Source of the DNA: Brachyspira murdochii DSM 12563
GTDB taxonomy: Bacteria; Spirochaetota; Brachyspiria; Brachyspirales; Brachyspiraceae
Reading direction: 5' to 3'
Assembly (NCBI RefSeq): GCF_000092845.1
Contig: NC_014150.1
Span: forward strand, 124,001-188,000
Length of the DNA stretch: 64,000 bases
Each line of letters opens with the position of its first letter. Position 1 is the stretch's first letter. The translations under genes were made by a program, and so were the position numbers. Shown in pieces: positions 34,903-44,385 of this stretch. The notes beneath the pieces were generated by a model. The model had not been told where the DNA came from and made no database searches. It saw nothing but the letters and a program-made list of their open reading frames with translations.

Positions 34903-35964
34903 TCAATTAATATATTCTTTTATTTGTTTATCAGTTATTATATTTAAATCATTATTATTTAAATATTCTTTATACCAAATAGCAGTTTGTTTTATAGCTT
35001 CTTCTGTATTAAATCTTTCATTCCATTTTAATTCTTTTCTTGCAAGGGATGAATCTAATCTAAGCATATTCATCTCTTTTTTATTTGTATCTTGAATATT
35101 TACTTTATAACTGCCTTTTCCAATATTATCTATAAAACATTTGGTTATGTACTCAACAGTAAATTTATTTCCTTCATCTATAGGGGCGAAATTATAACTA
35201 TCAGACACATCATTTTTATTAATTATATTATAAGCAAGTAATAAATATCCATAAAGCACATCAAGTACATGCTGCCAAGGTCTTACACTATTAGGATTTC
35301 TTAATTCTACAGGAATATTTTTTTCTATAGCCCTCACGATATCAGGTATTATTCTATTATCAGCAAAATCCCCTCCGCCTATAACATTACCTGCTCTTAC
35401 GCTAACTATATTTAAATCTTTAAAAAATGATTTTTTATAACTTTTTATAGCTATTTCAGTACAAGCCTTAGAGGATGAATATGGATCATGACCGCCTAAA
35501 GAATCATTTTCTCTATACCCCCAAACCCATTCTTTATTATCATAAACCTTATCAGTTGTAATCATAACTGCACATTCTAAATTATTTAATTGCCTCATAG
35601 CTTCCATTAAGTTAATAGTACCAATAACATTAGTTTCAAATGTATATAATGGTCTGTTATAGCTATCTATAACAAGAGGCTGAGCTGCTAAATGAAAAAT
35701 TATATCAGGATTAATATCTAAAACTGTTTTTTTTATATTATCTACATCTCTAATATCTAATATATGCGAATTTAATTGTTTATCCAGAGATAACAAATTA
35801 TATAGAGATAAATCATTAGCTTTTAAAGATATTCCGCTCAGATTAGAACCTACTTCTAATAACAATTTTGAAAGCCAGGCTCCTTTAAATCCTGTATGAC
35901 CTGTAATTAAAATATTTTTATTTTTAAATATCTCAAATATTGTTTTTATTTCCAAAGTTTCCAT
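34903..35964 (-). CDS. rfbG: CDP-glucose 4,6-dehydratase
   Basis: 353 residues; an extended SDR that makes CDP-4-keto-6-deoxyglucose. The Rossmann loop is ITGHTGFKGAWLSKLLLE, the dehydratase triad is MITTDKVYDN plus YSSSKACTE (Y-x3-K), and GNVIGGGDFADNRIIPDIV and RPWQHVLDVLYGYL are highly characteristic of RfbG. The start overlaps the end of rfbF by 19 bp, so the two are coupled. Together with rfbF and rfbH it supplies the CDP-3,6-dideoxy-4-keto sugar for the rest of the left arm. Confidence 0.96.
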   Translation of the reverse strand: METLEIKTIFEIFKNKNILITGHTGFKGAWLSKLLLEVGSNLSGISLKANDLSLYNLLSLDKQLNSHILDIRDVDNIKKTVLDINPDIIFHLAAQPLVIDSYNRPLYTFETNVIGTINLMEAMRQLNNLECAVMITTDKVYDNKEWVWGYRENDSLGGHDPYSSSKACTEIAIKSYKKSFFKDLNIVSVRAGNVIGGGDFADNRIIPDIVRAIEKNIPVELRNPNSVRPWQHVLDVLYGYLLLAYNIINKNDVSDSYNFAPIDEGNKFTVEYITKCFIDNIGKGSYKVNIQDTNKKEMNMLRLDSSLARKELKWNERFNTEEAIKQTAIWYKEYLNNNDLNIITDKQIKEYIN

Positions 35965-36740
35965 GGAGCATTGCCTTTATTCCACATTTCTTCTAGTATA
36001 GATTTATCTCTTTGAGTATCCATACACTGCCAAAAACCTTCATGTCTAAAAGCCATAAGCTCATTATCACTAGATAATTTCCTTAAAGGTTCTTGTTCAA
36101 ATACTGTACTATCATCTCTTAAATAATTAAAAATATCATTATTTAATACAAAAAATCCGCCGCTTATATATGCATTATCTCCTCTAGGTTTTTCTATAAA
36201 ATTTGATACACTATTATCATTTTCTATTTTTAAAGCACCAAATCTAGCTGGAGGATAAACTGCCCCAACAGTAGCTATTTTTTTATGCTTATTATGAAAC
36301 TCGACTTCATCTTTTATATTAATATTTGAAACCCCATCTCCATAAGTAAAACAGAAAGTAGGCTCATCTTTTAGATATTGGTAAGCTTTCTTTAACCTTC
36401 CACCTGTCATAGTATTTTCACCTGTATCCGCAAGCTCTATAATCCAATTTTCTTCTTCTACATTACTATTAATATCTTTTTTTAAAATTACAGAATTATC
36501 ATTTCTAAAATCTATTTTCATATCATACAAATGTCTTCTGTAATTGTCAAAAAACTCCTTAATCATGTACCCTTTATATCCCAAAAGTATTACAAAATCA
36601 TTAATACCAAAATAGGAATAATATTTCATAATATGCCATATAATGGGTCTTCCGCCTATTTCAATCAAAGGTTTAGGTCTTATACTTGTTTCTTCACCAA
36701 GTCTTGTACCAAATCCGCCCGCCAATATAACAGCTTTCAT
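35946..36740 (-). CDS. rfbF: Glucose-1-phosphate cytidylyltransferase
   Basis: 264 residues; makes CDP-glucose from CTP and glucose-1-phosphate. The nucleotidyltransferase loop is ILAGGFGTRLGEETSIRPKP (residues 4-23), and GGRPIIWHIMKYYSYFGI and FCFTYGDGVSNI are typical of RfbF. The C-terminal GFWQCMDTQRDKSILEEMW matches the family end. TGAGG precedes the ATG. It is the first gene of the left arm and starts from the divergent region at 36.74-36.96 kb, where repeated sequence motifs may act as control sites. Confidence 0.96.
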   Translation of the reverse strand: MKAVILAGGFGTRLGEETSIRPKPLIEIGGRPIIWHIMKYYSYFGINDFVILLGYKGYMIKEFFDNYRRHLYDMKIDFRNDNSVILKKDINSNVEEENWIIELADTGENTMTGGRLKKAYQYLKDEPTFCFTYGDGVSNINIKDEVEFHNKHKKIATVGAVYPPARFGALKIENDNSVSNFIEKPRGDNAYISGGFFVLNNDIFNYLRDDSTVFEQEPLRKLSSDNELMAFRHEGFWQCMDTQRDKSILEEMWNKGNAPWKLWK

Positions 36741-36762
36741 TAACTAACCTCATACTATAAAC

Positions 36763-36944
36763 ATAATTGTAATTAGTGGAATAAAATCATACTAATTACA
36801 ATTATTATAACTTATAAAAATTAAATGTCAATAAGCAAACAACACATTTTACTATTATCTATAAATCATATAATTATATTTTTTATACTTATATGATTTA
36901 TAAATAATATAAATCATATATTATTTTCTGATAATTACAATTAT
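36763..36944. promoter_or_regulatory. Divergent control region with two sets of repeated motifs
   Basis: Between the divergent arms. Set one: a perfect 15-bp inverted repeat (36763-36777 with 36791-36805), of which a 13-base part recurs at 36932-36944. Set two: a 13-base motif, TATAAATCATATA, at 36860-36872, inverted at 36890-36902, and again direct at 36908-36920. Such spacing suits a regulator binding site or overlapping promoters. The region is AT-rich, so chance is possible, but exact 13-15 base repeats make it unlikely. Confidence 0.55.
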
Positions 36945-36961
36945 GTTAATTTAAGGTTCAT

Positions 36962-38173
36962 ATGATCAAAATTAATTGTTTTTTTTCAATAATTATACCC
37001 GTATATAATACGGAAAGATATTTAAAAAGATGTATAAATAGTATTATAAATCAGAAATTTACCAAATTTGAAATAATAATAGTTGATGATTGTTCTAATG
37101 GTGATTGTAAAGAAATTATAAATTCATACTATGATAATAGGATAATATATATAAGGCATGAACAAAATAAAGGCACATTATCAGCAAGAAAAACTGGAAG
37201 TATACAAGCTAAAGGTGATTACATAACATATATAGATCCGGATGATGAATTAAATTTAAACGCTTTAGAGAAGATATTTAATACTGTAAAAGATAATGAT
37301 TATGATGTAATTCAATTTAGTGTAAAATCTGTATCCTCAAATCCAAATAAAAAAGAAAAATTAAAAGAAGAAAAAAGAGTTTCTTGGTATCTTTCAACTA
37401 AAAGAAACAATATAGATAATAATTATTTGCTAAATGAAGTTCTAAATGAAAAAATATCCCATAATATATGGGCAAAATTTTTTAAATCTTCCATAGTAAA
37501 AAAGGCTATTATATATATACCTGATAGTCATATAACATTTGCTGAAGATATGCTGCAATGTTTAATCTTTTTCTATTTTGCTAAAACATATAAAGCTATT
37601 TATGATGAATTATATATATATTATTGTGATATAAGCTATAGCAATAAAACTACAGATTATCTAACAGAAGAAAAATTTAATAAAATGTGTATGGATTCAA
37701 GAAATTCATTAGATGAGTTTTATAATTTTTTGATAAAAATGAATGATGATATTTTATATAAATATGATTATATGAAATTAGCATACAATCAATATAAATT
37801 TTTATTATACAAGATTAATAATAATGATAAAGAATACATTTCCATATTAAATAAATACTTTGATAAATATTTTTTAGAAGAATACAATAAATATAAATAT
37901 CATCATAATTATTATTTAAAAACAGAAGAAAAACTAAAAGTTATAAATAATAAACTGATGCCTTATTTCTTCTCTATAATATTAGATGGATTTTACACAA
38001 ATATTAGAATATTCGGTCTTAATATAAATATTAAGAATAATAAAAATTACACTACTCCTATAGTTATAACTTTTAGTAATATATTAAGAATCTTATTTTC
38101 CATACAATTTTCTAAACAAAATACAAAAATAAATCTTTTAGGATTTAATTTTATAATCGAAAAACGGGGATAG
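36962..38173 (+). CDS. GT2-family glycosyltransferase
   Basis: 403 residues. The N-terminal GT-A domain contains FSIIIPVYNTERYLKRCINS, IVDDCSNGDC and YITYIDPDDELN (the DDE-type metal site). The middle is helical (SKTTDYL-type region). The end has IFGLNINIKNNK and LLGFNFIIEKRG, two copies of the hydrophobic-strand-plus-basic module found in several proteins of this locus. It is the first gene of the right arm, with AAGG upstream. Donor sugar unknown. Confidence 0.9.
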   Translation: MIKINCFFSIIIPVYNTERYLKRCINSIINQKFTKFEIIIVDDCSNGDCKEIINSYYDNRIIYIRHEQNKGTLSARKTGSIQAKGDYITYIDPDDELNLNALEKIFNTVKDNDYDVIQFSVKSVSSNPNKKEKLKEEKRVSWYLSTKRNNIDNNYLLNEVLNEKISHNIWAKFFKSSIVKKAIIYIPDSHITFAEDMLQCLIFFYFAKTYKAIYDELYIYYCDISYSNKTTDYLTEEKFNKMCMDSRNSLDEFYNFLIKMNDDILYKYDYMKLAYNQYKFLLYKINNNDKEYISILNKYFDKYFLEEYNKYKYHHNYYLKTEEKLKVINNKLMPYFFSIILDGFYTNIRIFGLNINIKNNKNYTTPIVITFSNILRILFSIQFSKQNTKINLLGFNFIIEKRG

Positions 38174-38180
38174 TATTGTG

Positions 38181-39926
38181 ATGAAATCTAATCCTTTAAT
38201 ATCAATAATAATACCTGTTTATAATGGTGAAAATTATATAAAAGATGCTATAAATAGTGCTCTTAATCAAACTTATAGAAACATAGAAGTAATAGTAGTT
38301 GATGATGGTTCTAAAGATGATACAGCAAATATTGTTAAATCTTTTAGAGATAAAATAACATATATTTATAAAAATAATGGAGGAGTAGCTAGTGCATTAA
38401 ATTATGCCATAAAAGAAGCTAAAGGAGATTATATATCTTGGTTATCACATGATGATATTTATTATCCTAATAAAATTGAAGAAGAAGTAAATGAATTAGA
38501 AAATATAGATGATAAAACAGTGATATATTCAGGTTTTGAATTTGTTAATGAAAAACTAGAACTTATAACCGTATTTGAAAATTCATATAAAACAGAATAT
38601 AGAAGATTAAACAATAATTTTTATTCCATATTACTTTCTGATATTGGCGGATGTACATTACTAATTCCTAAAGAAGTTTTTTCTAATGTTGGTTTCTTTA
38701 ATGAAAATCTTTTATGCGTGCAGGATTATGATTTTTGGTTTAGAATGTTCAAACATGGATATAAAGTTAAATATATACCTAAAGTTTTATTGCAATATAG
38801 AATCCATAAAAAACAAGATAGTAATTCAAAAAAAGATTTATTAAGAAATGAAGGAAATAAACTGTGGATTAATATGTTAAAAAATATAAATGATGATGAA
38901 TATCAAAGTATATTTTTTAATAGATATAATGTTCTTAATAAAATAAAAAATAGAATGCAAAATTCTATTTATGATAAATTGATAGACTTTATAAATACAG
39001 AACTTAAAACATATAAAGAAGATAATAAGCAATATTATTCTAATAATAATAAAATCTCTATCATTATTAATATATATAATAGAGATTGTAATAATATTAA
39101 TCTTATTATTAATTCTATCATAGAACAAAATTATAATAATATAGAAATAATATTTATAACAAATAATAAGTTGAATATTGATTTTAATATAGAGTATAAA
39201 ATTTTTAATCCTGAAAAAGATAATAATATTTTAGATATAATAGATGGAAATTTTATACAATTTATAAACAATAATGAAATTTTAATTAAAGATAAGTTAC
39301 ATTCACAATTTAATGAATTTATAGAAGCTCCATCTATAGATATATCCTATTCAAATTATTATTTTGATAAAGATAATAATAAAATATACCCCAAATTAGA
39401 TTCATTGAGTTTTAATGAAGATAAACAATTTGAGGATATGATATATTTCTGGAATAATCCAATATATATACCATTATGCAGTATGCTCATAAAAAGAAAA
39501 GTATTTGAAAAAATAAATATGACATATAACAATGATTATAATACTATTATGCAGTTATCATTTTATGGAAAAATGAAATTCATAAATAAATACTTTTTCT
39601 ATTATACTGATGATTTTCAAAATACAAACTATTATATTAAAGTACAAAATGAAATTAATAATAATAAATACATAATAGATAGATTCAAAGATTATATATT
39701 ATTAGATAATTTTTATTTATACAGAAGTAATTTTTTAAAAGAATACTCATTAAAAAATTTAGATAAAAAAAGTGCATTCCATCTATTAAAAATAGAGTTT
39801 AATGTAAGTTATTTATATATCTATATATTCAATATAAGAATAACTTTGAAAAGAAGTAAAAATTTTTTTTATAGAATATTTTTATTCTTATATGCATTAC
39901 TAAACAAAAATAGGAAAAACAAATGA
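38181..39926 (+). CDS. GT2-family glycosyltransferase with a second, degenerate GT-like half
   Basis: About 581 residues from the ATG at 38181; a GTG three bases earlier is an alternative start. Residues about 1-230 form a good GT-A domain: PLISIIIPVYNGENYIKDAI, VDDGSKDDTANIVKSF, YISWLSHDDIYYP and VQDYDFWFRMFKHGYKV. From about residue 290 a second GT2-like pattern begins (KISIIINIYNRDCNNINLII) but without a clear acidic triad, so it is probably inactive or structural. The end holds FNIRITLKRSKNFF. It overlaps the next gene by four bases. Confidence 0.85.
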   Translation: MKSNPLISIIIPVYNGENYIKDAINSALNQTYRNIEVIVVDDGSKDDTANIVKSFRDKITYIYKNNGGVASALNYAIKEAKGDYISWLSHDDIYYPNKIEEEVNELENIDDKTVIYSGFEFVNEKLELITVFENSYKTEYRRLNNNFYSILLSDIGGCTLLIPKEVFSNVGFFNENLLCVQDYDFWFRMFKHGYKVKYIPKVLLQYRIHKKQDSNSKKDLLRNEGNKLWINMLKNINDDEYQSIFFNRYNVLNKIKNRMQNSIYDKLIDFINTELKTYKEDNKQYYSNNNKISIIINIYNRDCNNINLIINSIIEQNYNNIEIIFITNNKLNIDFNIEYKIFNPEKDNNILDIIDGNFIQFINNNEILIKDKLHSQFNEFIEAPSIDISYSNYYFDKDNNKIYPKLDSLSFNEDKQFEDMIYFWNNPIYIPLCSMLIKRKVFEKINMTYNNDYNTIMQLSFYGKMKFINKYFFYYTDDFQNTNYYIKVQNEINNNKYIIDRFKDYILLDNFYLYRSNFLKEYSLKNLDKKSAFHLLKIEFNVSYLYIYIFNIRITLKRSKNFFYRIFLFLYALLNKNRKNK

Positions 39927-41044
39927 AAGTAATGACTATACTTGGTACCAGACCTGAAATAATAAAACTTACTCAGGTTATAAAAGAATTAGATAAATAT
40001 ACAGATCATATATTAGTTCATACAGGACAGAATTTTGATTATGAACTTAATGAGGTGTTTTTTAATGATTTAGAATTGAGAAAGCCAGATTATTTCTTAA
40101 ATGTTGCTGATTCTACATTATCAAAAACTATAGGAAATATAATAGCAAATTCTGATGAAGTTATGGAAAAAGAAAAACCGGATGCATTACTTCTATATGG
40201 TGATACTAACTCCTGTCTTTCTATAATACCGGCAAAAAGAAGAAAAATACCTGTGTTTCATATGGAAGCTGGAAACAGATGTTTTGATGAAAGAGTTCCT
40301 GAAGAAATAAATAGAAAAATAGTAGATCATTTGGCAGATATTAATTTAGTAATTACTGAACAGGCTAGACACTATTTACAAAGAGAGGGTATAGCTTCTG
40401 AAAGAATTATAAAGATCGGTTCTTCGATGAAAGAAATATTTGAAATATATAAGGATAAAATTAATAATTCAAATATACTGGATAAATTATCATTGGAAAA
40501 AAATAAATATTTTGTAGTTAGTTCGCATAGAGAAGAAGTTGTTGATATAGAATCTAATTTAAGATCTTTAATAGAATCATTAAATGCATTATCTGAAAAA
40601 TATGATTATAAAATAATATTTTCAACTCATCCTAGAACTAGAAGACTTCTAGATAAATTAGAAAACATTAAAGTTCATAGTAATATTATTTTTTCTAAAC
40701 CATTTGGATTTTTTGATTATATAGCATTACAAAAAAATTCCTTTTGCACTCTTTCAGACAGCGGTACAATAACAGAAGAAAGTTCTTTGTTAAAATTTCC
40801 TGCTATAACTATAAGAAATGCTCATGAAAGACCTGAAGGTAATGATGAAGGTACATTAATAATGTGCGGATATAAAAAAGATAGAGTGTTAAAAGCTGTT
40901 GAGGTTGTTATAGAACAATATAAAAATAATATAATACCAAAAACTGTAGAAGATTATGATGTTGATAGCTTATCTATGAAAGTAATTAGAATAATACTTG
41001 GATATACTGAATATATTAATGAAAATATTTGGAGGAAATATTAA
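39923..41044 (+). CDS. UDP-N-acetylglucosamine 2-epimerase (WecB/FnlC family)
   Basis: 373 residues of the non-hydrolysing 2-epimerase family. TILGTRPEIIKLTQVIKEL opens the N-terminal Rossmann half, with HTGQNFDYELN, HMEAGNRCFDERVPEEINRK and STHPRTRRLLD. The C-terminal half has LSDSGTITEESSLL. With the CapE/FnlA-like dehydratase and RmlD-like reductase encoded 3-5 kb downstream, it could complete UDP-L-FucNAc or UDP-L-QuiNAc synthesis (acting on the 6-deoxy-talose or rhamnose intermediate); alternatively it may make UDP-ManNAc. It overlaps the preceding GT2 gene by four bases. Confidence 0.9.
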   Translation: MKVMTILGTRPEIIKLTQVIKELDKYTDHILVHTGQNFDYELNEVFFNDLELRKPDYFLNVADSTLSKTIGNIIANSDEVMEKEKPDALLLYGDTNSCLSIIPAKRRKIPVFHMEAGNRCFDERVPEEINRKIVDHLADINLVITEQARHYLQREGIASERIIKIGSSMKEIFEIYKDKINNSNILDKLSLEKNKYFVVSSHREEVVDIESNLRSLIESLNALSEKYDYKIIFSTHPRTRRLLDKLENIKVHSNIIFSKPFGFFDYIALQKNSFCTLSDSGTITEESSLLKFPAITIRNAHERPEGNDEGTLIMCGYKKDRVLKAVEVVIEQYKNNIIPKTVEDYDVDSLSMKVIRIILGYTEYINENIWRKY

Positions 41045-41045
41045 T

Positions 41046-42155
41046 ATGAAATTATTTGATTTATTTAAAAAAAATAAACTATCAGATTTAGAGTCAGAAG
41101 AATTAAAAAAATATCCTGAAAAAATATCAATAGTTAATTTTAATAAAAAATGGGAAGGAAAAGAAGTTTGGCATTGTGATATATTCACTAAATGGATATT
41201 ATTTAGCTATAATACAATAACTTTTTGTTGTGAAGGAAGACCAATAAAAAGCTTAAAACCTTATAATGAAGAACGACTGAACTTATCTAAATATATGCAA
41301 AAATTAGATGAAGTATTAGAAGATATGCAAAAGGATAACAATCCATGTACAGGATGTAGAAATTTAGTAAAAAAAATATTTCCAAAATATAAATTATCAG
41401 AACAAATAGAACTATTCACGATAGCACATTATACAAAATGTCATATTAATTGTGCTTATTGTTTTATAGAACATAAAAATACAGATATGCAATATAATGC
41501 TGAAGAAGCAATCCAATATTTTAGGGATACGAATATGGTAATTCCTCATGCTCATGTTGCTTGGGGAAGAGGAGAGCCCACAGTTAGTAAATATTTTGAA
41601 AATAATATTAAAAATATTTCAAACTTCGGTTATAACCAATTCATAAATACTACAGGTATAATATTTTCTGAAAATATTATGAATGGTTTAGAAAATGGAA
41701 ATATTGAAGTTAGAATTTCTGTTGATTCTGGTACACCAGAAACATTTAAAAAAATTAAAGGTGTAGATAAATTTGATATTGTTTGGAACAATATCAAAAA
41801 ATATTGCAAATTTCCAGATAGAGTACAAGCTAAATATATTCTATTTGAGTGGAATGCAAATGAAAATGATATAATAGGCTTTGTAAAAAAATGTAAATGG
41901 GCTGGTGTAAGAAATGTTATTCTAGCACCAGAAATGAATGCTGAACATTCCTTTCCAAAACCTCCATCTAAATGGAATATGAATGATAAAAAAGTTACAG
42001 ATATGGCAGCTCTGTTAGAATATTTATGTATAAAAAATAATATTATTCTAAATCAAACTGACGGACTAGTTTTCACAAAAGAACATAATATAGATATAAA
42101 AAAAGAATTTGATATATTATCATATAATAATATAGGAGAAAATTATGAATTTTAA
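41046..42155 (+). CDS. Radical SAM protein of the polysaccharide locus
   Basis: The start is at 41046 (MKLFDLFKKNKLSDLE) because GGAGG lies upstream. 369 residues. The radical SAM cluster motif is CHINCAYC, followed by HVAWGRGEPTVSKY, whose GRGEP replaces the usual GGEP. Extra cysteines occur as FCCEG near residue 62 and CTGC near residue 104, in the same order as in the radical SAM protein encoded at 23579-24964, so the two are probably paralogues. This one has no WWIP module and no repeat tail. The substrate is unknown; context suggests a sugar or a carrier-linked glycan. It overlaps the next gene by 11 bases. Confidence 0.82.
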   Translation: MKLFDLFKKNKLSDLESEELKKYPEKISIVNFNKKWEGKEVWHCDIFTKWILFSYNTITFCCEGRPIKSLKPYNEERLNLSKYMQKLDEVLEDMQKDNNPCTGCRNLVKKIFPKYKLSEQIELFTIAHYTKCHINCAYCFIEHKNTDMQYNAEEAIQYFRDTNMVIPHAHVAWGRGEPTVSKYFENNIKNISNFGYNQFINTTGIIFSENIMNGLENGNIEVRISVDSGTPETFKKIKGVDKFDIVWNNIKKYCKFPDRVQAKYILFEWNANENDIIGFVKKCKWAGVRNVILAPEMNAEHSFPKPPSKWNMNDKKVTDMAALLEYLCIKNNIILNQTDGLVFTKEHNIDIKKEFDILSYNNIGENYEF

Positions 42156-44385
42156 TCCATTGGTTTCAATAATTATACCAGTATATAATGGTAGTAATTA
42201 TGTTAAAGAGGCAATAGATAGTGCATTAGCACAAACTTATAACAATATAGAAATAATAGTAGTAAATGATGGATCAACTGATAATACAGAAGAAATAGTA
42301 AAATCTTATGGAGATAAAGTTAGATATTTCTATAAAGAAAATGGTGGTACATCAACAGCTTTAAATTTAGCTATAAAAAATATGAAAGGAGATTATTTTT
42401 CTTGGCTTTCACATGATGATATGTATTATCCTGATAAAATAAAAATAGAAGTTGAGGAGTTATCAAAATTAGATAATAAAGAAACTGTTATAATGGCGGA
42501 TGTAGAAGGAATAAACGAAAAATACGAAACAGTATATAAAACAAATTATATAGATCATATTAATGCTTATCCTCCAAGAGCTCAATCTATGCTGCATCCA
42601 ATAATATATAATCAAACACATGGATGTACATTATTAATAGCTAAAACTTGTTTTGATAAGGTAGGTTTATTTGATGAAAAAGTATTAATAGCCCAAGATT
42701 TTGAATTCTTTTATAGACTTTTTAAAAAATTTCCCCATAAATTAGTGAGTCAAATATTAATTAAAGCAAGGCATGTATCTACAAGTCAAGGAATGAGAGC
42801 AGGAGAAAAAAGAAATATAGAATATTCAAAATTATTTATTTCTATAATGGAAAATTTCACAGAAGATGATTTCAAATTATTGGCAAAAACTAAATTAGAT
42901 TTTTATAGAGAAGTTGCAGAATTCTATAATACAGTTGGATATACAATAGCTTTAGACTATGTACATAAAAAAATGATGAAAAATATACAAATTAATGTTA
43001 CAGATCTTATAGGAAATAAATTTAATGGTTATGATTTACATTTATATTTAAGAGATAGAAATATAGATTCTGATTATTTAACATCAATAAAAGATTCTGA
43101 TGATATACATACACATAAATATTTTGATATTATGAATATACCTAATACTGAAAATTTCATAAAGAGTGAGTTTTTTCTTTATTCTGAATTAATTCATATG
43201 CATATAATACATAATGCTCTCAATAATATAATTGACTTAAACTATCTACCAATTATGAGTAAATTAAAACCTATAATATGGTCTATTCATGATCCATGGG
43301 TATTAGGTGGACATTGTGTTTATCATTTTGATTGTGAAAAATGGAAAGATCATTGTTATGACTGTAATTACTTAGATAAACCATTTATAATTGAAAATGA
43401 TGATACAGCATTCAAATTTGAAATGAAAAAACAAGCTATAAAAGATTCTAATATAGTAGCAATTGTTGCCTCAAAATGTATGGAAGATAAATTAAAAGAA
43501 TCTCCTATATGGAAAGATAAAAAAATATATAGAATTCCATATGGCATTAATCAAGATATATTTAAGCCTAGAGATATTAATGAAGCTAAAAGAGAATTAG
43601 AAATACCTGAAAATTCAATCACATTGATGTTTAGAGCAGATGCGGGTCCTCTAAAAGGTGCTGATATTATAAAAAAAGCTTTAAAAAATATAAAAACAAA
43701 TAGTCAAATATCATTAATTATATTGGGATTTGAAATTGATAAATTTAAGGATTTAGAAAGCAGTTACAATATAAAATTCTATAACTGGATAAAGGATGAT
43801 AATTTTATAGCTAAATTATATCAAGCATGCGATATATTTTTAATGCCTTCCAGACAAGAAGCTTTTGGAGCTATGGCAATAGAAGCTATGAGTTGTGGTA
43901 AAATGGTTCTTTCTATTGAAGGGACATCTTTGCCTGAAGTTATAAATTCTCCAGAATGTGGATTAGCCTGTAAAGAAGAAGAATATACTAACAAATTGCA
44001 GTACTTTATAGATAATTTAAATGAAGTAAAAGAAAGAGGTAAAAAATCATTAGATTTTGCTATAAAAAACTATAATAAAGATCTTTATACTGATAGAACA
44101 ATTGAAGTATATAAAAAAACAATAAGTGAACATAAAATAGACAATGAATATGGCTTAATTATAAAACAACTTAAGCAAAATTATATAGAGAAAGTAAAAG
44201 AAAAATTAATGAAAGATTATATTGATAATGTTAATAATAATGATACAAACAATAATTATTATATTAATAATTCACTAATTAATAATAATAATAATATATT
44301 TGGAATTTATATTATAAACAACGAAAAATATTTTATTATCAATATTTTAGGCATAAAAATTACAATTAAGAAGAAGGCAAAATGA
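42145..44385 (+). CDS. Two-domain glycosyltransferase, GT2 plus GT4
   Basis: 746 residues. Residues about 1-240 are a GT2 domain (PLVSIIIPVYNGSNYVKEAI, VNDGSTDNTEEIVKSY, YFSWLSHDDMYYP, QDFEFFYRLFKKF). Residues about 330-690 are a GT4-type GT-B domain: PIIWSIHDPWVLGGHC, RIPYGINQDIFKPRD, the nucleotide-binding segment DADAGPLKGADI-like stretch (RADAGPLKGAD), and the EX7E-type motif in MPSRQEAFGAMAIEAMSCGK. The Asn-rich end finishes with the ILGIKITIKKKAK module. It may add two different sugars in sequence. GGAG precedes the start. Confidence 0.87.
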   Translation: MNFNPLVSIIIPVYNGSNYVKEAIDSALAQTYNNIEIIVVNDGSTDNTEEIVKSYGDKVRYFYKENGGTSTALNLAIKNMKGDYFSWLSHDDMYYPDKIKIEVEELSKLDNKETVIMADVEGINEKYETVYKTNYIDHINAYPPRAQSMLHPIIYNQTHGCTLLIAKTCFDKVGLFDEKVLIAQDFEFFYRLFKKFPHKLVSQILIKARHVSTSQGMRAGEKRNIEYSKLFISIMENFTEDDFKLLAKTKLDFYREVAEFYNTVGYTIALDYVHKKMMKNIQINVTDLIGNKFNGYDLHLYLRDRNIDSDYLTSIKDSDDIHTHKYFDIMNIPNTENFIKSEFFLYSELIHMHIIHNALNNIIDLNYLPIMSKLKPIIWSIHDPWVLGGHCVYHFDCEKWKDHCYDCNYLDKPFIIENDDTAFKFEMKKQAIKDSNIVAIVASKCMEDKLKESPIWKDKKIYRIPYGINQDIFKPRDINEAKRELEIPENSITLMFRADAGPLKGADIIKKALKNIKTNSQISLIILGFEIDKFKDLESSYNIKFYNWIKDDNFIAKLYQACDIFLMPSRQEAFGAMAIEAMSCGKMVLSIEGTSLPEVINSPECGLACKEEEYTNKLQYFIDNLNEVKERGKKSLDFAIKNYNKDLYTDRTIEVYKKTISEHKIDNEYGLIIKQLKQNYIEKVKEKLMKDYIDNVNNNDTNNNYYINNSLINNNNNIFGIYIINNEKYFIINILGIKITIKKKAK

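Noticed and set aside
38181-39926. T8 run near 39863 as a phase-variation tract
   Set aside because: Runs of this length are common in this AT-rich genome; no alternative tail or conserved context was found.
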